A DNA stretch of 64,000 nt from Coix lacryma-jobi var. lacryma-jobi (GCA_009763385.1 VDCT01000312.1:346244-410243); one strand, 5' to 3'. Shown: positions 30,361 to 41,206, counted from the first letter of the stretch. Numbers and translations are program-made. The notes: generated from the sequence alone by a model not told the origin.

Positions 30361-30890
30361 GGTCATACAAGTGTTCGTCTTGGTTTGGCTTCATTGGTTC
30401 GTCTTTATTAAACCAATACTCGGTGTCAGACTTAAGAACATGGTCATTAATGAAGCCCGCGATAGTCTCTTGAATTGCTTTGGGGCGGACCTTATCCATC
30501 ACCTGGTTCTTCAACCATGTCTCTTTCAATTTGGATTAAAAGAAAAAGAAAGTAGTAACATACATAATATTTATGTAAAAGCAAAAAAAATGAAATAAAT
30601 TCATTTACATGTTACGTACTTGCTGACTCTGTAGAGGAGTTCTTTTTTCATACACCGTCAGGAACTCGCAAACATAGTACGCACATAAATTATTTCCCGG
30701 TGACCGCCGTAGAACCCACTGTACAAGATATAAAAAGATTACTCTCGGCTGAGCATGCGTCTGCTGAGTGATGCTAATGAAGGTAAAGAGGCGGGGAGGT
30801 AGTACAACTTACATTTAGTCGTAGAGGATCAGGAAGTTGCGCTTTCAGATCCGGACGGTGTTTCTGAACAAACCAAGCCCAAACCCTGCA
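30361..30890 (-). pseudogene. Ulp1-like (C48 peptidase) C-terminal exons of the CACTA
   Basis: Three exon-like pieces on the minus strand with good splice signals: about 30886-30815 (VWAWFVQKHRPDLKAQL), 30719-30623 (WVLRRSPGNNLCAYYVCEFL; donor CAA|GTACGT) and about 30515-30361 (NQVMDKVRPKAIQETI to a stop). GNNLCAYYVCEF matches the catalytic-Cys block of Ulp1-type proteases carried by many plant transposons. The His/Asp part upstream is not visible, so catalytic function is unlikely. Confidence 0.65.
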
Positions 30891-31157
30891 CAATATATAT
30901 AATTGGATCGTTAATTAACTATTGCAGAGTTAAAGAGCAGGAATCAATATTTAAATATCACATTTATCCTCGGATAATATCTATCATATCTTGGTAATCT
31001 TCTTGTGGTTTTCTCAGAGAGTCCTAGATTACCAAACGACTTTCGTGGAGATCGATCACAATTAGTATCCAGTGAAAACTGCATTTATATTTATAAGTCA
31101 ACACATATATCTTTATGTCAATCTATAATAAAATATGCATATGATAACAAAACTCAC

Positions 31158-31419
31158 CTAAAATTGTAGGGGAATAGTATATATCTCCATGCTTCGTCCA
31201 ACAACTATAGTTTGACATGAAACCCGACTTGAACAAGTGTGAGTGAAGACTCCTTGAGCTAGAATATTCCTTCGAATTATTACAAAGGGCACATGGGCAG
31301 CACATAAAACCATTCCGCTTGTTTGCCTCGGCCACTCTTAAAAAATAATGCACGCCATCAATAAACTCTTTTGAGCGACGATCGGCATTGTACATCCAGT
31401 GACGTGTCATCGTCTGCAT
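31158..31419 (-). pseudogene. Transposase-associated N-terminal domain exon of the CACTA
   Basis: The frame opens MQTMTRHWMYNADRRSKEF, then has VAEANKRNGFMCCPCALC, SSSRSLHSHLFKSGF and NYSCWTKHGD. This is the Cys/His-rich transposase-associated domain that begins TNP2 proteins. The exon ends at a TAG|GTGAGT donor at 31158. The rest of TNP2 is absent, with the next recognisable exons being Ulp1-like. Confidence 0.75.
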
Positions 31420-31628
31420 TGTATGACATATCACATAATTATATCTCTCATTCTTATAAACAAATGAAATTATAAAATGACATATAACATAATTATATCT
31501 CTCATTCTTATCAACAAATTTAATTTTCCGGCTCAAATTTATAAACAAGTTCATGACACCCAAATTTAGTAAGCATCACTGGTGGCATATAAGTAGTAGC
31601 AGTTGAACTTGTCTAATTAATTATTACA

Positions 31629-31946
31629 TCAAGATAACAGTGCAGCCTCATCCACTTGGCCACAACCAAAGCAACTAACAACACCTGCACATTTTTCCCA
31701 CATCACACTCCAACAAGATGGACTGTCTGCCACTCCAACCTGATAGGAAGGTAAGGTAGGGGTAGGTGCAGTAGGAATTGAGTTGATTCTTAAGTTGAAA
31801 GCCTCTAGAGCTGCAGAAGCTTCCTCAAAAGACTTGTACTTTTTATGCACAGCTCCCTTAACTTTGAGGACATACTGACTGCACTCGGCCCAGCTGGTGT
31901 AAATACCTGGCTTGGTGCCCTCGAAAACAACATACCAAGCAGGCAT
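31629..31946 (-). pseudogene. Viroplasmin / RNase H1 N-terminal-like domain in the CACTA
   Basis: A 105-aa open frame with WYVVFEGTKPGIYTSWAEC, then KGAVHKKYKSFEEASAAL. This is the fold shared by the RNase H1 N-terminal hybrid-binding domain and caulimovirus viroplasmin. Such domains occur in grass CACTA genes. It is preceded and followed by AT-rich DNA, and no RNase H catalytic domain is present. Its role in the element is unknown. Confidence 0.65.
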
Positions 31947-31964
31947 CCTTCTGCATTTGTAGTT

Positions 31965-32585
31965 GAGCAGTAAACTAAAGTATTATATTATATATTTCTA
32001 ATTTTTGTAAACAAATAATTTAAATGATCTCTATTTCTCAAAAAAAAAACTAATTAATCCGGTCACATTTTGTAAACTAAAGTATTATATATTTCTAATT
32101 TTTATAAACAAATAATTTAAATAATCTCCATTTCTCCAAAAAAAAATAAACTAAACTAATTAAACCAGTCACATTTTGTAAACTAAAGTATTATATATTT
32201 CTAATTTTTGTAGAAAAATGATTTAAATGATCTCTATTTCTCTAAAAGATTAAAATAAACTAATTAAACCGGTCATATTTTGTAAACTAAAGTATTATAT
32301 ATTTCTAATTTTTATAAACAAATAATTTAAATGACCTCTATTTCTCAAAAAAAAAAACTAATTAAACCGGTCACATTTTCTAAACTAAAGTATTATATAT
32401 TTCTAATTTTTATAAACAAAATGATTTAAGTAATCTCTATTTCTCAAAAAATGAAACTACACGAAACCAGTCACATTTTATAAACTAAAGTATTATATAT
32501 TTCTAATTTTTCTAAAAAATGATTTAAATGATCTCTATTTCTCTAAAGATTAAAATAAACTACTTAAACAGTCATATTTCGTTTT
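31965..32585. repeat. About 105-bp tandem repeat, six degenerate copies
   Basis: TAAACTAAAGTATTATATA recurs near 31972, 32074, 32178, 32283, 32381 and 32481. Each copy is followed by TTTCTAATTTTT, AATAATTTAAAT and a CTCTATTTCTC block. It is AT-rich and non-coding, inside the CACTA element upstream of its coding remnants. Confidence 0.85.
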
Positions 32586-33373
32586 TAGAGTACTAATTTG
32601 AACTATCAAGTCAATGAACTCAAAATAGCTTATATGTGTGTGTGGCAGCTACAAAAATGAAAAACTGAAGCTAGTAACCTTTCAAGGAGTCGATGGCGGC
32701 GTAGATGTGATGAAATAAATCAATCGTCGAAGATGTGTTAACAAATAAAAATCACCGGAGAAGAGAGCAAACAAGCAAGCAAGTAACTGAATGAAGAAAA
32801 AATGAAGACACGAGCTCGGGCACACGGCTGGAGGTGGAAGAACAATTCAAATAAAGGGAGGGACATTTAGCCCCGGTCCTTATCCCCAGTTGGGGCTAAA
32901 TTCCAACATTTAGCCCCGACTGGATACACCAACCGGGGCAAAACCTTTTAGTCCCGGTTGGTGTTAACAACCGGGGCTAAAGATGCCAACATTTAGCCCC
33001 GGCTGGATACACCAACCGGGGCAAAACCTTTAGTCCCGGTTGGTGTTACCAACCGGGGCCACACCAACCGGGGCTAAAGACCTTTCTAGTCCCGGGCGCA
33101 AATTTTTCCGTGACTAATGCTGATTTTGCAAATCGTCCAAAGACATGTTCTCTAGTAGTGTCTATTTTAGATGCGCGGAGCTCAACCAACATGTCCACAT
33201 CAAAATAAACAAATACCTACTAAATTTTGAAACCTAAAGTTCCAAAAGCCTTATAATTTTTATAATTTTGTATTGAAGTCCATATAGATTAATTATATAG
33301 TCTTGTTTCCTTTCCAACAGTCCAGATAAAATTTTTAAGGCTAACTAAATACTACTTGTAACAAAAATATTTA

Positions 33374-33608
33374 CTCCCTCTCAGTCCAAAACAATTCTAG
33401 CACAGTGTCACATTTTAGTATCTTAAGTTTAAATAATTATAGATAAAAATGTATTAATAATTATAAAATTAAATAAACATCATTAGATTAATTACGAAAT
33501 GTATTTTATAGTAAATTTATTTAGCTTAATAAATATTAATATTATTCACTAGGAATGTGATCAAACATGAGTATAGTTGCATGTTTTTGTTTTTATGGAC
33601 GAAGGGAA
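33374..33608. mobile_element. Stowaway-like MITE, right end diverged
   Basis: The left end CTCCCTCTCAGTCCAAAAC is preceded by TA. The right end is the diverged GGACGAAGGGAA near 33597-33607. The interior has the AT-rich Stowaway character. It lies about 290 bp upstream of the TATA-like element of DUF674 copy 3. Confidence 0.6.
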
Positions 33609-33896
33609 CAGGACGTTGTAGTGCGAGGACCTCATCGAGCGCTAGCCCAAGGCGGAACCGGAATCGTACGCGTCGATGTGTGCATGTGCAAGCAAGAGAA
33701 TCGCCGTGGCGAGGATCGAGGAATGGGGACGGAAGCGAGACGGTCATGGCGTGCCGTCCATGACTCCTCCATCCATGCGGCCAATCGAAATCGAAACGCT
33801 TTGGCTTCCGTCGCCCATCGGTCAAAGCATGCATGTCCAGCTGCACTGTTGCAGGCATACTACAAGCAAGCAAATCCCTTCGACTCCCGAGCAGAC

Positions 33897-33904
33897 TATT
33901 AAAA
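33897..33904 (+). promoter_or_regulatory. TATA-like element of DUF674 copy 3
   Basis: TATTAAAA lies 112 bp before the ATG at 34009, about the same distance as the TATA boxes of copies 2, 4, 6 and 7. Confidence 0.4.
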
Positions 33905-34008
33905 TCTCGGGGCGCGTCATGTTGTTTCGCGCTCTCATTACCGCCGCCAAACTGCTCGCATCGCTGCCGCTCCTCGTCGATCCTCCTGTGGCTCGCGCGA
34001 CTACTGAC

Positions 34009-35020
34009 ATGGCAGCAACGACACCTACACCTACCGCCCCTGTTCTCACCATGAAGCTGCTGGTGGACACCAGGACGCACCGGGTCGTGTTCGCCGAGGC
34101 CGGCAAGGATGTCGTCGATTTCCTCCTCTCCCTCCTCGCGCTGCCCCTTTCCGCGGTGACCAAGCTCTTGGCTACGAGTGGCGCCAGGCCGCACGGGCCG
34201 CTCGACCAGCAACGGCTCACAGCGGCGGCCGAGAAACCTCCGACGACGACGTCCACGGGCGCCATGGTCGGTTCGGTCGGCAACCTGTACCGCAGTCTGG
34301 AGAGCCTGGACGCCGGCGGCCACGTCTGCTGCCGCGGCGACGCCAAGGACGCGCTGCTGAAGCCCGCCACCACCATCCTCCAGCCCATCGCCGCCGCGCC
34401 GGCGGCTGCTGCTCCGGCGGAGGCGCCGCCGAAGCCGGACGGTGGCAACCAGCTGTTCAGGTGCAAGGGCTGCAGCTGCTCCGCGAGGTGCTACGACTAC
34501 GCCACCAGGGTCAGCTGCACGCCGTGCCCCGTCTGCAAGCGCAAGATGACCACAAAGGTGCAGCTCGTGGGGGCCGATGGCGGCGCGCCGGCGCCGGCGG
34601 TGGACGCGGGAAGCGGGTACGTGCGGGACACGGTGACGTACACCGTGATGGACGACCTCTCCGTCGCACCCATCTCCACCATTTCCGCCGTCACCGCCCT
34701 CGTCTCCCTCGGCGTCACCGACATAAGCGGGCTGCAGGCCAAGAACGTCGAGATCGGCTACAAAGAGGTTAGTATTTCTTATACCGTACTATCTCGATCA
34801 GATCGACTTCAGGCACATCTGTATGATTTCACCGAGATTGCATCGATTAGTGTTCTTTACATGCATTCTGACGGTAATTTCATGATGCTGCATCCATATA
34901 TATGCCTAGGGTTTGGCGTTGCTGGAGGCGTCGTTGCAGTCGCAGACGGTGCTCACCGATGTCTTCCTAGGCTCCAATTCGAAACAGAGTGCTGCAGAAA
35001 TGCATTACCGGTTCTGGTAG
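34009..35020 (+). CDS. DUF674 copy 3, full form with cysteine-rich centre
   Basis: Exon 1 is 34009-34767 (GAG|GTTAGT) and exon 2 is 34910-35020 (GCCTAG acceptor). The product is 289 aa. I chose the ATG at 34009 because MAATTPTPTAPVLTMKLLVDT aligns with the starts of copies 5 and 6. An in-frame ATG at 33919 would add 30 hydrophobic residues. Features are MKLLVDTRTHRVVFAEAGKD (about 15-35), GSVGNLYRSLESLD (about 87-100), a Cys-rich ribbon FRCKGCSC...CTPCPVCKRKM (about 150-185), VTYTVMDDLSVAPISTIS (about 210-227) and exon 2 GLALLEASLQSQTVLTDVFL. The tail SNSKQSAAEMHYRFW is unique. No breaks. Function unknown. Confidence 0.85.
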
Positions 35021-36030
35021 CGGCCTGCCTGAGCTGGGGAGTGCTGATTGCTGAGTTATTTTTCTGCATTTTGTTCGTTTTACTATGGTTTGAGTGTCAT
35101 GTTCTTCATGGAAATTTGTCGTGGCTTTTAGATACGTTGTGTGTCACACTGTTAGGCTTTTTATGTGTGTGTTACGCATGTGATTTGTGGTGGATTATTA
35201 TGCCTTGATGATGATGAAGCAATTACTGAGTGTTTGTAATTTGAAGATGCACGTTGTGGTTTGTGGTGGATTATGCCTTGAAGATGCACGTTGTTTTACT
35301 AATAGGTGTTTGCCTCCATCCGAGACTATGAAAGTGTTTTGAAACTTTTCCTAATAAGGTGAAAATTAAATTACAAACACCGGAAAATATGAGAGCCATT
35401 ACATATATGCCTTTGAAGAGGCAACACTGAAAATGCCCACTAATGTATCTGTGATGCCACTACAAGAAATGGTTGGTTTTTTTGACATAAAATCCATTTG
35501 TGACGCTGATTTTTTTATGTTAACTATGGTATAGTTATGTGAATTATGACATTAGTTATGTGTATTATGACAAAAGTACAATGTCAACATAACTTATGTA
35601 TGAAATATATATATAAAAATATATATATTTTTTATTTTAAAAATATATTCGTTATTTTTCTAGAAAAATTATTGGCAAGTAAATCGACATTTTTTAAAAA
35701 AAATCAAATAAATACCTAGATATGAATACAAATTCGAGACAGAGAACAAGCATGGTATGAAGAATGGTCGAATGCTCTCTAAAATAGATAACGAACGAAC
35801 ATGAGAAAACATAACCAATAAAACATGCTATGAATTCAAAGTATTGCTAGTGTTACCCACCTTAATTAAACCAAGGATATCACTTTGATCCTTCAAAAAC
35901 TAAGCCCCTCCTTAAGCAATTTCTTGAAACAATATCATTTCTCACTTTCTCAGTTTCATCAAAAAGAAATAACAATATCATTTCTTCTAAATTGCATACC
36001 TTGAGTTTGACTGAGTTTATTGTTAAAAGT
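35021..36030. other. 3' flank of DUF674 copy 3 with an isolated CACTA-like end
   Basis: AT-rich with no gene. CACTACAAGAAATGGTTGG at 35459 looks like the 5' end of a small CACTA-type element (tail with ATGTCAACATAACTTATG near 35580), but no matching right end is seen. A TATA(TA)n tract is near 35605-35635. Confidence 0.4.
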
Positions 36031-36032
36031 TA

Positions 36033-36364
36033 CTCCCTCCATACCCATATTACTTGATGTTTAGGACATGATTGTGATTACCAAGGAGTGATTAATTAGA
36101 GGGTATTTTTCCTCCTTTGCCCTTATTAAATAAAGTTGGGGTTGTTCTTTGAACACAAAACTTTCGTAGCTTGGGTGGCATGCGCTCTACGTCTCAAGGC
36201 CAGATGTCCTTGGTTCGAGCCCCCAAAGCCACAATTTTTTTTGATGGGCTTCGATGATTCCAGGGGTAAATGTGTCAATATTTCACTATAAAGGAGTAGA
36301 ACGACAACTAATATGAAAACAGACCAAAAGCCCAAAACGTCAAGTAATTCAGGTATGGAGGGAG
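36033..36364. mobile_element. Stowaway MITE, TA target duplication, enlarged interior
   Basis: The TIRs are CTCCCTCCATACCCATATTA and its inverse ending GGTATGGAGGGAG. TA lies at 36031-36032 and 36365-36366. At 332 bp it is longer than usual because it carries a tRNA-like segment. Confidence 0.87.
36163..36233 (+). other. tRNA-like segment inside a Stowaway MITE
   Basis: TCGTAGCTTGGGTGGCATG resembles an A box and TTGGTTCGAGCCCC a near-consensus B box, with an anticodon-arm-sized spacer. The ends do not form a clear acceptor stem, so it is probably a captured tRNA relic. Confidence 0.5.
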
Positions 36365-36384
36365 TATAAAATGAATCTAAACCT

Positions 36385-36565
36385 TAAGACCAATCTCAAT
36401 AGAAGTTTCATAGAGCTTTATGATTATTAAATACGCTAATATGACACTTTATTAATGAGGAGAGAGATAATAAGAGTTTAATGTAAATAGAGAGAGTTTT
36501 ATGGGAATGAAACTCTTTTTCACTGTTTCTAAAATATGAAAGTGTTGAAAACTGAGATATGAATA
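36385..36565. mobile_element. MITE-like segment, same family as 42163-42355
   Basis: TAAGACCAATCTCAATAGAAG, then GAGAGAGATAATAAGAGTTT, GGGAATGAAACTCTTTT and AACTGAGATATGAAT match the order of blocks at 42163-42355. The target duplication is not clear. Confidence 0.55.
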
Positions 36566-36878
36566 TTTTGAGCTCGGCCCACCGGTCCGGTCCGGCTCCG
36601 CCGGGTTTTGGTCTGCTCACAAACCTTACTGAATAGGGCCTGAGCAGAGATCTTACTGTCCAGAAAAAATTTCTCGGTCCAAACGTGGCCCGAAATGTTT
36701 ATTTTAGCTGTGTTACACTATAAATTGCGTGGGTGGTTCACCTAGGCCCCGGTCCAACCCGAAAATAGTAGGTTCGACTCATCCAGTAGACGGTAATTCA
36801 TGAGATTTTTTCGGCCCAACATAACTACTAGGTGTTTTTTTGTTCGACTTGGAAAATACTCAGGTCTATACAAAACTA

Positions 36879-37135
36879 CTCCCTCCGTCCATAAAAACAT
36901 GTAATTATGGGATCCGTGCCGGTCAAATTGATTAAAATTTGACTAAGATTATAATAAAAAGTTTTAGTATTTATATCGTTAAATAAAATTATTATGAAAA
37001 TATGTTCTATTACTAATCTAATGGTATATTTTTTGCATCAAGAATATTAGTACTTTTTCATATAACTTTGGTCAAAGTTCAAATTGTTTGACTCCTTGAT
37101 AAGAAAAAAATTGCATGTTTTGTTGGACGAAAGAG
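36879..37135. mobile_element. Stowaway MITE, TA target duplication
   Basis: 257 bp between TA dinucleotides. CTCCCTCCGTCCATAAAAAC on the left pairs with GTTTTGTTGGACGAAAGAG on the right. It is about 330 bp upstream of the TATA box of DUF674 copy 4. Confidence 0.85.
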
Positions 37136-37464
37136 TAATATCGAAGATGGCCTAGGAACTTTTTCAAAATTTTGAAGCGCATCGAGAGCAATGCGCAACC
37201 TACGGACACAGGGACCAAAGCAGCGTGCATTCTGCATTGGGACTACACATATGCAAGTCTCGTATCGGTTCTTGTGCAACAATGCAGCGTGCGGTGTGTG
37301 CCGAGTATTTTCTGCAAAGCCTTCATTGCCGCCTCTACTGCCCTGCATCGGGACCGCATGATAGTAAACGTACGGTCCGTCATAATTAATCACGGATACT
37401 TCCCAATGAACGGCCGTGTGCATATTTTCTGCAAAGCTGTTCATTGCAGCTCGCTCAGCATGTC

Positions 37465-37472
37465 TATATACA
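37465..37472 (+). promoter_or_regulatory. TATA box of DUF674 copy 4
   Basis: TATATACA 92 bp before the ATG at 37557, the same spacing as copy 6. Confidence 0.5.
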
Positions 37473-37556
37473 AAGGCCACCCCCTCATGGATGTACTACT
37501 ATCAGCAGCTCACCCCATAGCCGAAACACATCAGTAACGTACACTAGCACCAGACG

Positions 37557-38485
37557 ATGGCTCCATCTAGCCCTGATGATGCTCCTGTCACTCCCGCGCT
37601 CAGCATGAAGCTGCTGGTGGACACCAAGGCTGGGCGCGTGCTGTACGCGGAGGCGAGCAAGGACGTCGTCGACTTCCTCTTCTCCCTCCTCACGCTGCCC
37701 GTCGGCACGGTCGTCAAGATCCTGAGCAATCAGTTTGCTCAGGAATAGGAGCTGCAGCGTGAGGAGGTCAAGACACCAATGTGACTGAGTTGTACGGCAC
37801 ACCCTGTCAGCATAGGAGCTGCAGCGGTAAGATGACCTTGGAGGTCAATGTCCTGGCTTCGACGAGCACCGGCGGGTCTGGTCGCCGTTTTGCGGCGGCG
37901 GCGGCCTCCGCTCTTGCAGGAACAGGGTTTTGTGCAGGGTGTGGTGACGTACACTGTGATGGACGACCTCAAGGTCGCTCTCATGTCCATCTCCGGCATC
38001 ACGCTCAGGGTTTTTCTTACCGCTTACCGACCGGTTTTTTTCAGTGAAAAAACCGGTCCGGTAAACCGGTAAAACCGACCGGTAACTGATAAAACCGTTT
38101 TTTGGCTACTGTGCATGTGTCGGTTTATTACCGGTTATCGCTGGTTTTTGCTACCGGACCGGACCGGTAAGACCGGTTACCGGCCGGTTTGACCGGTTAC
38201 CGACCTGGAGAAAAAACCCTGATCACGCTACTCAACACCTTTGGCGTCACGGACATTGGCTCGCTCAGTGAGAAGACAGTGCAGCTGGGCTATGAAGAGG
38301 TAAATACTCAGTACACGCAGTACGTATTACTATATCCCTAGCCCTCTAGCCGAAATATATTCCTTGCTGTTTGCAATCAATTTGAACATTAATGTTTTTT
38401 GCAGGGCTTGGAGATGCTGCGCGTGTCACTGCAGTCCAAGACGGTGCTCACCGACGTATTCCTCGGGAAGAAACGGAAGGCTTGA
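37557..38485 (+). pseudogene. DUF674 copy 4: pseudogene with internal deletion and a hAT MITE in exon 1
   Basis: It starts MAPSSPDDAPVTPALSMKLL and keeps the family N-terminus to KILSNQFAQE, then a TAG at 37746. The central region is mostly deleted. A cysteine block remnant (CQHRSCSGKMT) is in another frame, and GFVQGVVTYTVMDDLKVAL in a third. The exon is then split at ATCACGCT by a 216-bp MITE (38006-38221) and resumes LLNTFGVTDIGSLSEKTVQ to GYEE|GTAAAT at 38299. Exon 2 (38405-38485, TTTGCAG acceptor) is intact: GLEMLRVSLQSKTVLTDVFL then GKKRKA. The gene cannot make a full protein. Confidence 0.85.
38006..38221. mobile_element. hAT-type MITE in coding exon, 8-bp target duplication
   Basis: CAGGGTTTTTCTTACCG on the left pairs with a right end ending AAAAAACCCTG. 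ATCACGCT at 37998-38005 and 38222-38229 is the 8-bp duplication, and paralogous copies have a single copy of that coding site. The interior is built of repeated ACCGGT motifs (ACCGGTAA, CCGGTTACCGG). Confidence 0.93.
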
Positions 38486-38645
38486 GCGAGCGGTGCTTAT
38501 GCTTCGGCGACAGGAGTTGGATTTGTTTGCTTTTGCGTGGTCAGCGTGGGACGCGTGTCGTGGTTTTATTTCTGCTCGTGCGGTTTGTTATCTTTTGTTT
38601 GTCGATCCACTACTACTATGCTGTCGGTTCGTTATCTAGTTTATG

Positions 38646-38822
38646 CCAGGTTTTAAATCTCCGACTATAGCTATTATAGCCGGCTATAGCTATAGCTGTT
38701 TGAGACTAATCAAGCTATTTGCGTTTTATGTACAACTTCGCAGCTATAGCCTCGTTTAGCCTCCGCTATAGCTTTTTTGGAGGTCATCCGCTAAATCTCT
38801 TAGCCGGAGATTTAAAACCTTG
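38646..38822. mobile_element. hAT-type MITE in the 3' flank of DUF674 copy 4, 8-bp target duplication
   Basis: 177 bp. CCAGGTTTTAAATCTCCG pairs with an inverted CAAGGTTTTAAATCTCCGGC. AGTTTATG at 38638-38645 and 38823-38830. The interior is rich in CTATAGC repeats. Confidence 0.9.
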
Positions 38823-38830
38823 AGTTTATG

Positions 38831-39513
38831 TAGTCCCTGCGAAGGAAGAACTGGATGTATGCATATGGGTTCTGATGATGACCTTCTGATGCTCTCGTTA
38901 TGCTGGATCGCCGCATGTACGGCTCACTTTGTATTTCAAGTATCTTTATATTCTGGTTATGAATCTAGCTAGTATGCATGTGTTTGGATGCTTAATTGAC
39001 TCTGGTAGCAACTTCCATCTACGTTTAGGGGCCTGGGGCCGGCCGGGTAATACCGGATAAATGATATGATGCTCCCAGACAATACACACATACGTACGCT
39101 GGATCGGAAGGCGTATAGCGTCTCGAGTTGACAGTTTACTGGCATTGAAATGCGTACTATTCCGAGTTGCTCATCCACTTGATCACCGTCCGTCCAATAT
39201 GCGTATGCGTTTCTAGCTACTTCTTCATTCTCTCTGCTGATCCGTTTTCTCAGTGTTTCATTCCCAGGCGGCGGGCGCCTCTTCGCATGGCCGAAATAAT
39301 GGCGCGACGTTGGCCACCCTCTTGACGTTCCACATACTTGCAGAGATCGACGGGCATTTGCTGCATAAATAGGTCACGCGCTCTAGGGCAGATTGATTTT
39401 TCTCCTTCTCCAAATCGTTGTAATACAACATATACATCCACACAAACACAAACTGCCAGTCTGTATGTAGAAGAACGGACTGTGCCGCGTCTGTGCTTGA
39501 TGAGATCGACGAC
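38831..39513 (+). other. Spacer and promoter region between DUF674 copies 4 and 5
   Basis: No gene is evident. TAAATAGG near 39366-39373, 141 bp before the ATG of copy 5, is the best TATA candidate. I see no transposon ends. Confidence 0.4.
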
Positions 39514-40420
39514 ATGGCCGCAGCCAGTGCCAGCAGTCCCAATGCAAACAGCAGCAATACTACTAGTACGCTAAGCATGAAGCTGCTGGTGGACACCAAG
39601 GCGGCGCGCGTGCTGTACGCGGAGGCCGGCAAGGACGTCGTGGACTTCCTCTTCTCCTTCCTCGCCCTGCCCGTCGCCACGGCCGTGAAGCTGCTCGGGA
39701 TGGAATCCATGGTGGGCTGCGTCGGCAACGTCTACGCCAGCGTCGAGGCCCTCGACGACACCTACGTGGAGGCCGGCGCGGCCAAGGACGCGCTCCTTCG
39801 CCCCGCCGTGCCCTCGGCGGCGGTCGGCACGAAACGCTCTGTGTTCTGCTTGCCGCCGGCGCCGCCAACGACGCCAGTCGACCAGCAGCCCCTCCTCCCA
39901 AAGAAGTTCTTCAGGTGCTGCAATACTTACACTTCGTGTGGGGGTGACTACTTGACGGACACGTCCGACACGAAGTGCCCGTCGTGTTCTGGCGGCTATT
40001 TGAACGAGGAGATGACTTTTCTCCCGGCGGCGGCGTCTCGGCAGCAGTCGGTGGATGCGAAAGCCACCGGCAATAATAAGAACGGGCTCGTGCGCGGCGT
40101 TGTGACGTACACGGTGATGGACGACCTCAAGGTGGCGCCCATGTCCACCATCTCCGGCATCACCCTCCTCAGCACCTTTGGCATCACCGACATCAGCATG
40201 CTCCAGGAGAAGACCGTGCAAATTGGCTACGAGGAGGTAATCATCATATACACGAATGTTATTACACTCCTGTGATTCTGTGAAGAACAGCTATCTTTTT
40301 ACATCACTGAAAAAAATCATGGTATTTTTGCAGGGCTTGGAGATCCTGCGCCTGTCGTTGCAGTCCAAGACGGTGCTCACTGACGTCTTCTTGCGCAAGA
40401 AATTACAGAAGGCGGCTTGA
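39514..40420 (+). CDS. DUF674 copy 5, intact two-exon gene
   Basis: Exon 1 is 39514-40236 (GAG|GTAATC) and exon 2 is 40334-40420 (TTTTGCAG). The product is 269 aa. I use the second ATG (39514, MAAASASSPNANSS) by analogy with copies 3 and 6, although an in-frame ATG at 39493 adds seven residues. Landmarks are MKLLVDTKAARVLYAEAGKD (about 23-42), GCVGNVYASVEALDD (about 68-82), the ribbon FRCCNTYTSC...CPSCSGGYL (about 135-165), VRGVVTYTVMDDLKVAPMS (about 193-211), LLSTFGITDISMLQEKTVQ and exon 2 GLEILRLSLQSKTVLTDVFL plus RKKLQKAA. No breaks. It is the closest relative of copy 1 and shares its 3' flank. Function of the family unknown. Confidence 0.88.
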
Positions 40421-40643
40421 GGCGATTCTGTGATTCTGATGTGATACAAGACAACAGGAGTTTTTTAGTTCAGTCGGCGGGAGTCTGGTTCTACTCCTCC
40501 ATATCTCTTTTAGAGTTCGTTTTGGAAAAGATTTCGGTCAAACATTGTGAATAAAAATCATGAATAACTTTTAAATTATTGAGTTTAGAAATGTAAAAAT
40601 CATATAAATAAATTTATCTTGAAAAGTACTTTCATAAAAGTAT

Positions 40644-41206
40644 CACTACTACAGAACAGGGTCATAGGCCGATCTATCAATTGAGCTATAGTCTCGGTAA
40701 CAAATTGCGTCCGGGAATAAAGACTTTTAGTCCCGGTGGGTAAAACCAACCGGGACTAATGGTTCACCTTTAGTCCCAGTTGGTATTACCAACCCGGACT
40801 AAAGGTCCCCCAACCTTTAGTCGCGGTTGGTAATACCAACCGGGGCTAAAGGGTGAACCTTTAGCCCCGGTTGGTGTTACCAACCGGGACTAAAGGTCCT
40901 TTTAGCCCCGGTTGATGTTACCAACCGGGGCTAAAAGTCCTTCCCGAGTGGATTCAAAAGGAAAACATCCAGAACTACATCACGTGGGTTGTGTAGCTCA
41001 GTTGGTAAGCGTGCCTGAGGCGAGACGTGTTGAGTTCGAAGCTCACAAACGCAAATTTATTTTTTCTCGTGGAAGCCTTTAGCCCCGGTTCAGAGCAACC
41101 GGGGCTAAAGGTGGGAGCCTTTAGTCCCGGATTGGTAGTCCCGGTTGGGAAACCGGGGCTAAAGCCCCTTCCCAACCGGGGCTAAAGGCCTATTTCTGTG
41201 GTAGTG
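40644..41206. mobile_element. Mini-CACTA element, TAT target duplication, nested in a Stowaway
   Basis: CACTACTACAGAACAGGGTC on the left, GGCCTATTTCTGTGGTAGTG on the right. TAT at 40641-40643 and 41207-41209. Arrays of TTTAGTCCCGGTTGGTAAT and inverse units fill it. It encodes nothing and carries a tRNA-like segment. A degraded relative lies at 49130-49520. Confidence 0.92.
40986..41048 (+). other. tRNA-like segment inside the mini-CACTA
   Basis: GGGTTGTGTAGCTCAGTTGG is A-box-like, and TGAGTTCGAAGCTCA about 30 bases later is B-box-like. The flanking CATCACGTGGG/AAACGCAA bases do not form a full acceptor stem. The same module in the same context is found at 49360-49424. Confidence 0.5.

Larger units (their letters stand above)
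29822..33160 (-). mobile_element. CACTA element, 3.34 kb, TCT target duplication, deleted former autonomous copy
   Basis: The left end is CACTACTGGAGAACAGG and the right end CATGTTCTCTAGTAGTG. TCT flanks at 29819-29821 and 33161-33163. Subterminal units are TTTAGCCCCGGTTGGT/ACCAACCGGGGCTAAA, a different set from the TTTGCCGAG family. Minus-strand coding remnants are, in order, a viroplasmin-like domain, a transposase-associated domain and Ulp1-like C-terminal exons. The DDE transposase itself is missing. Confidence 0.92.

Noticed and set aside
33919..34008. Upstream ATG of DUF674 copy 3 as a signal-peptide start
   Set aside because: The 30 added residues are hydrophobic but have no counterpart in the paralogues, which start at the position of 34009.
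40986..41048. Functional tRNA gene
   Set aside because: The A and B boxes are imperfect, no acceptor stem can be paired, and the segment is an internal part of a transposon.
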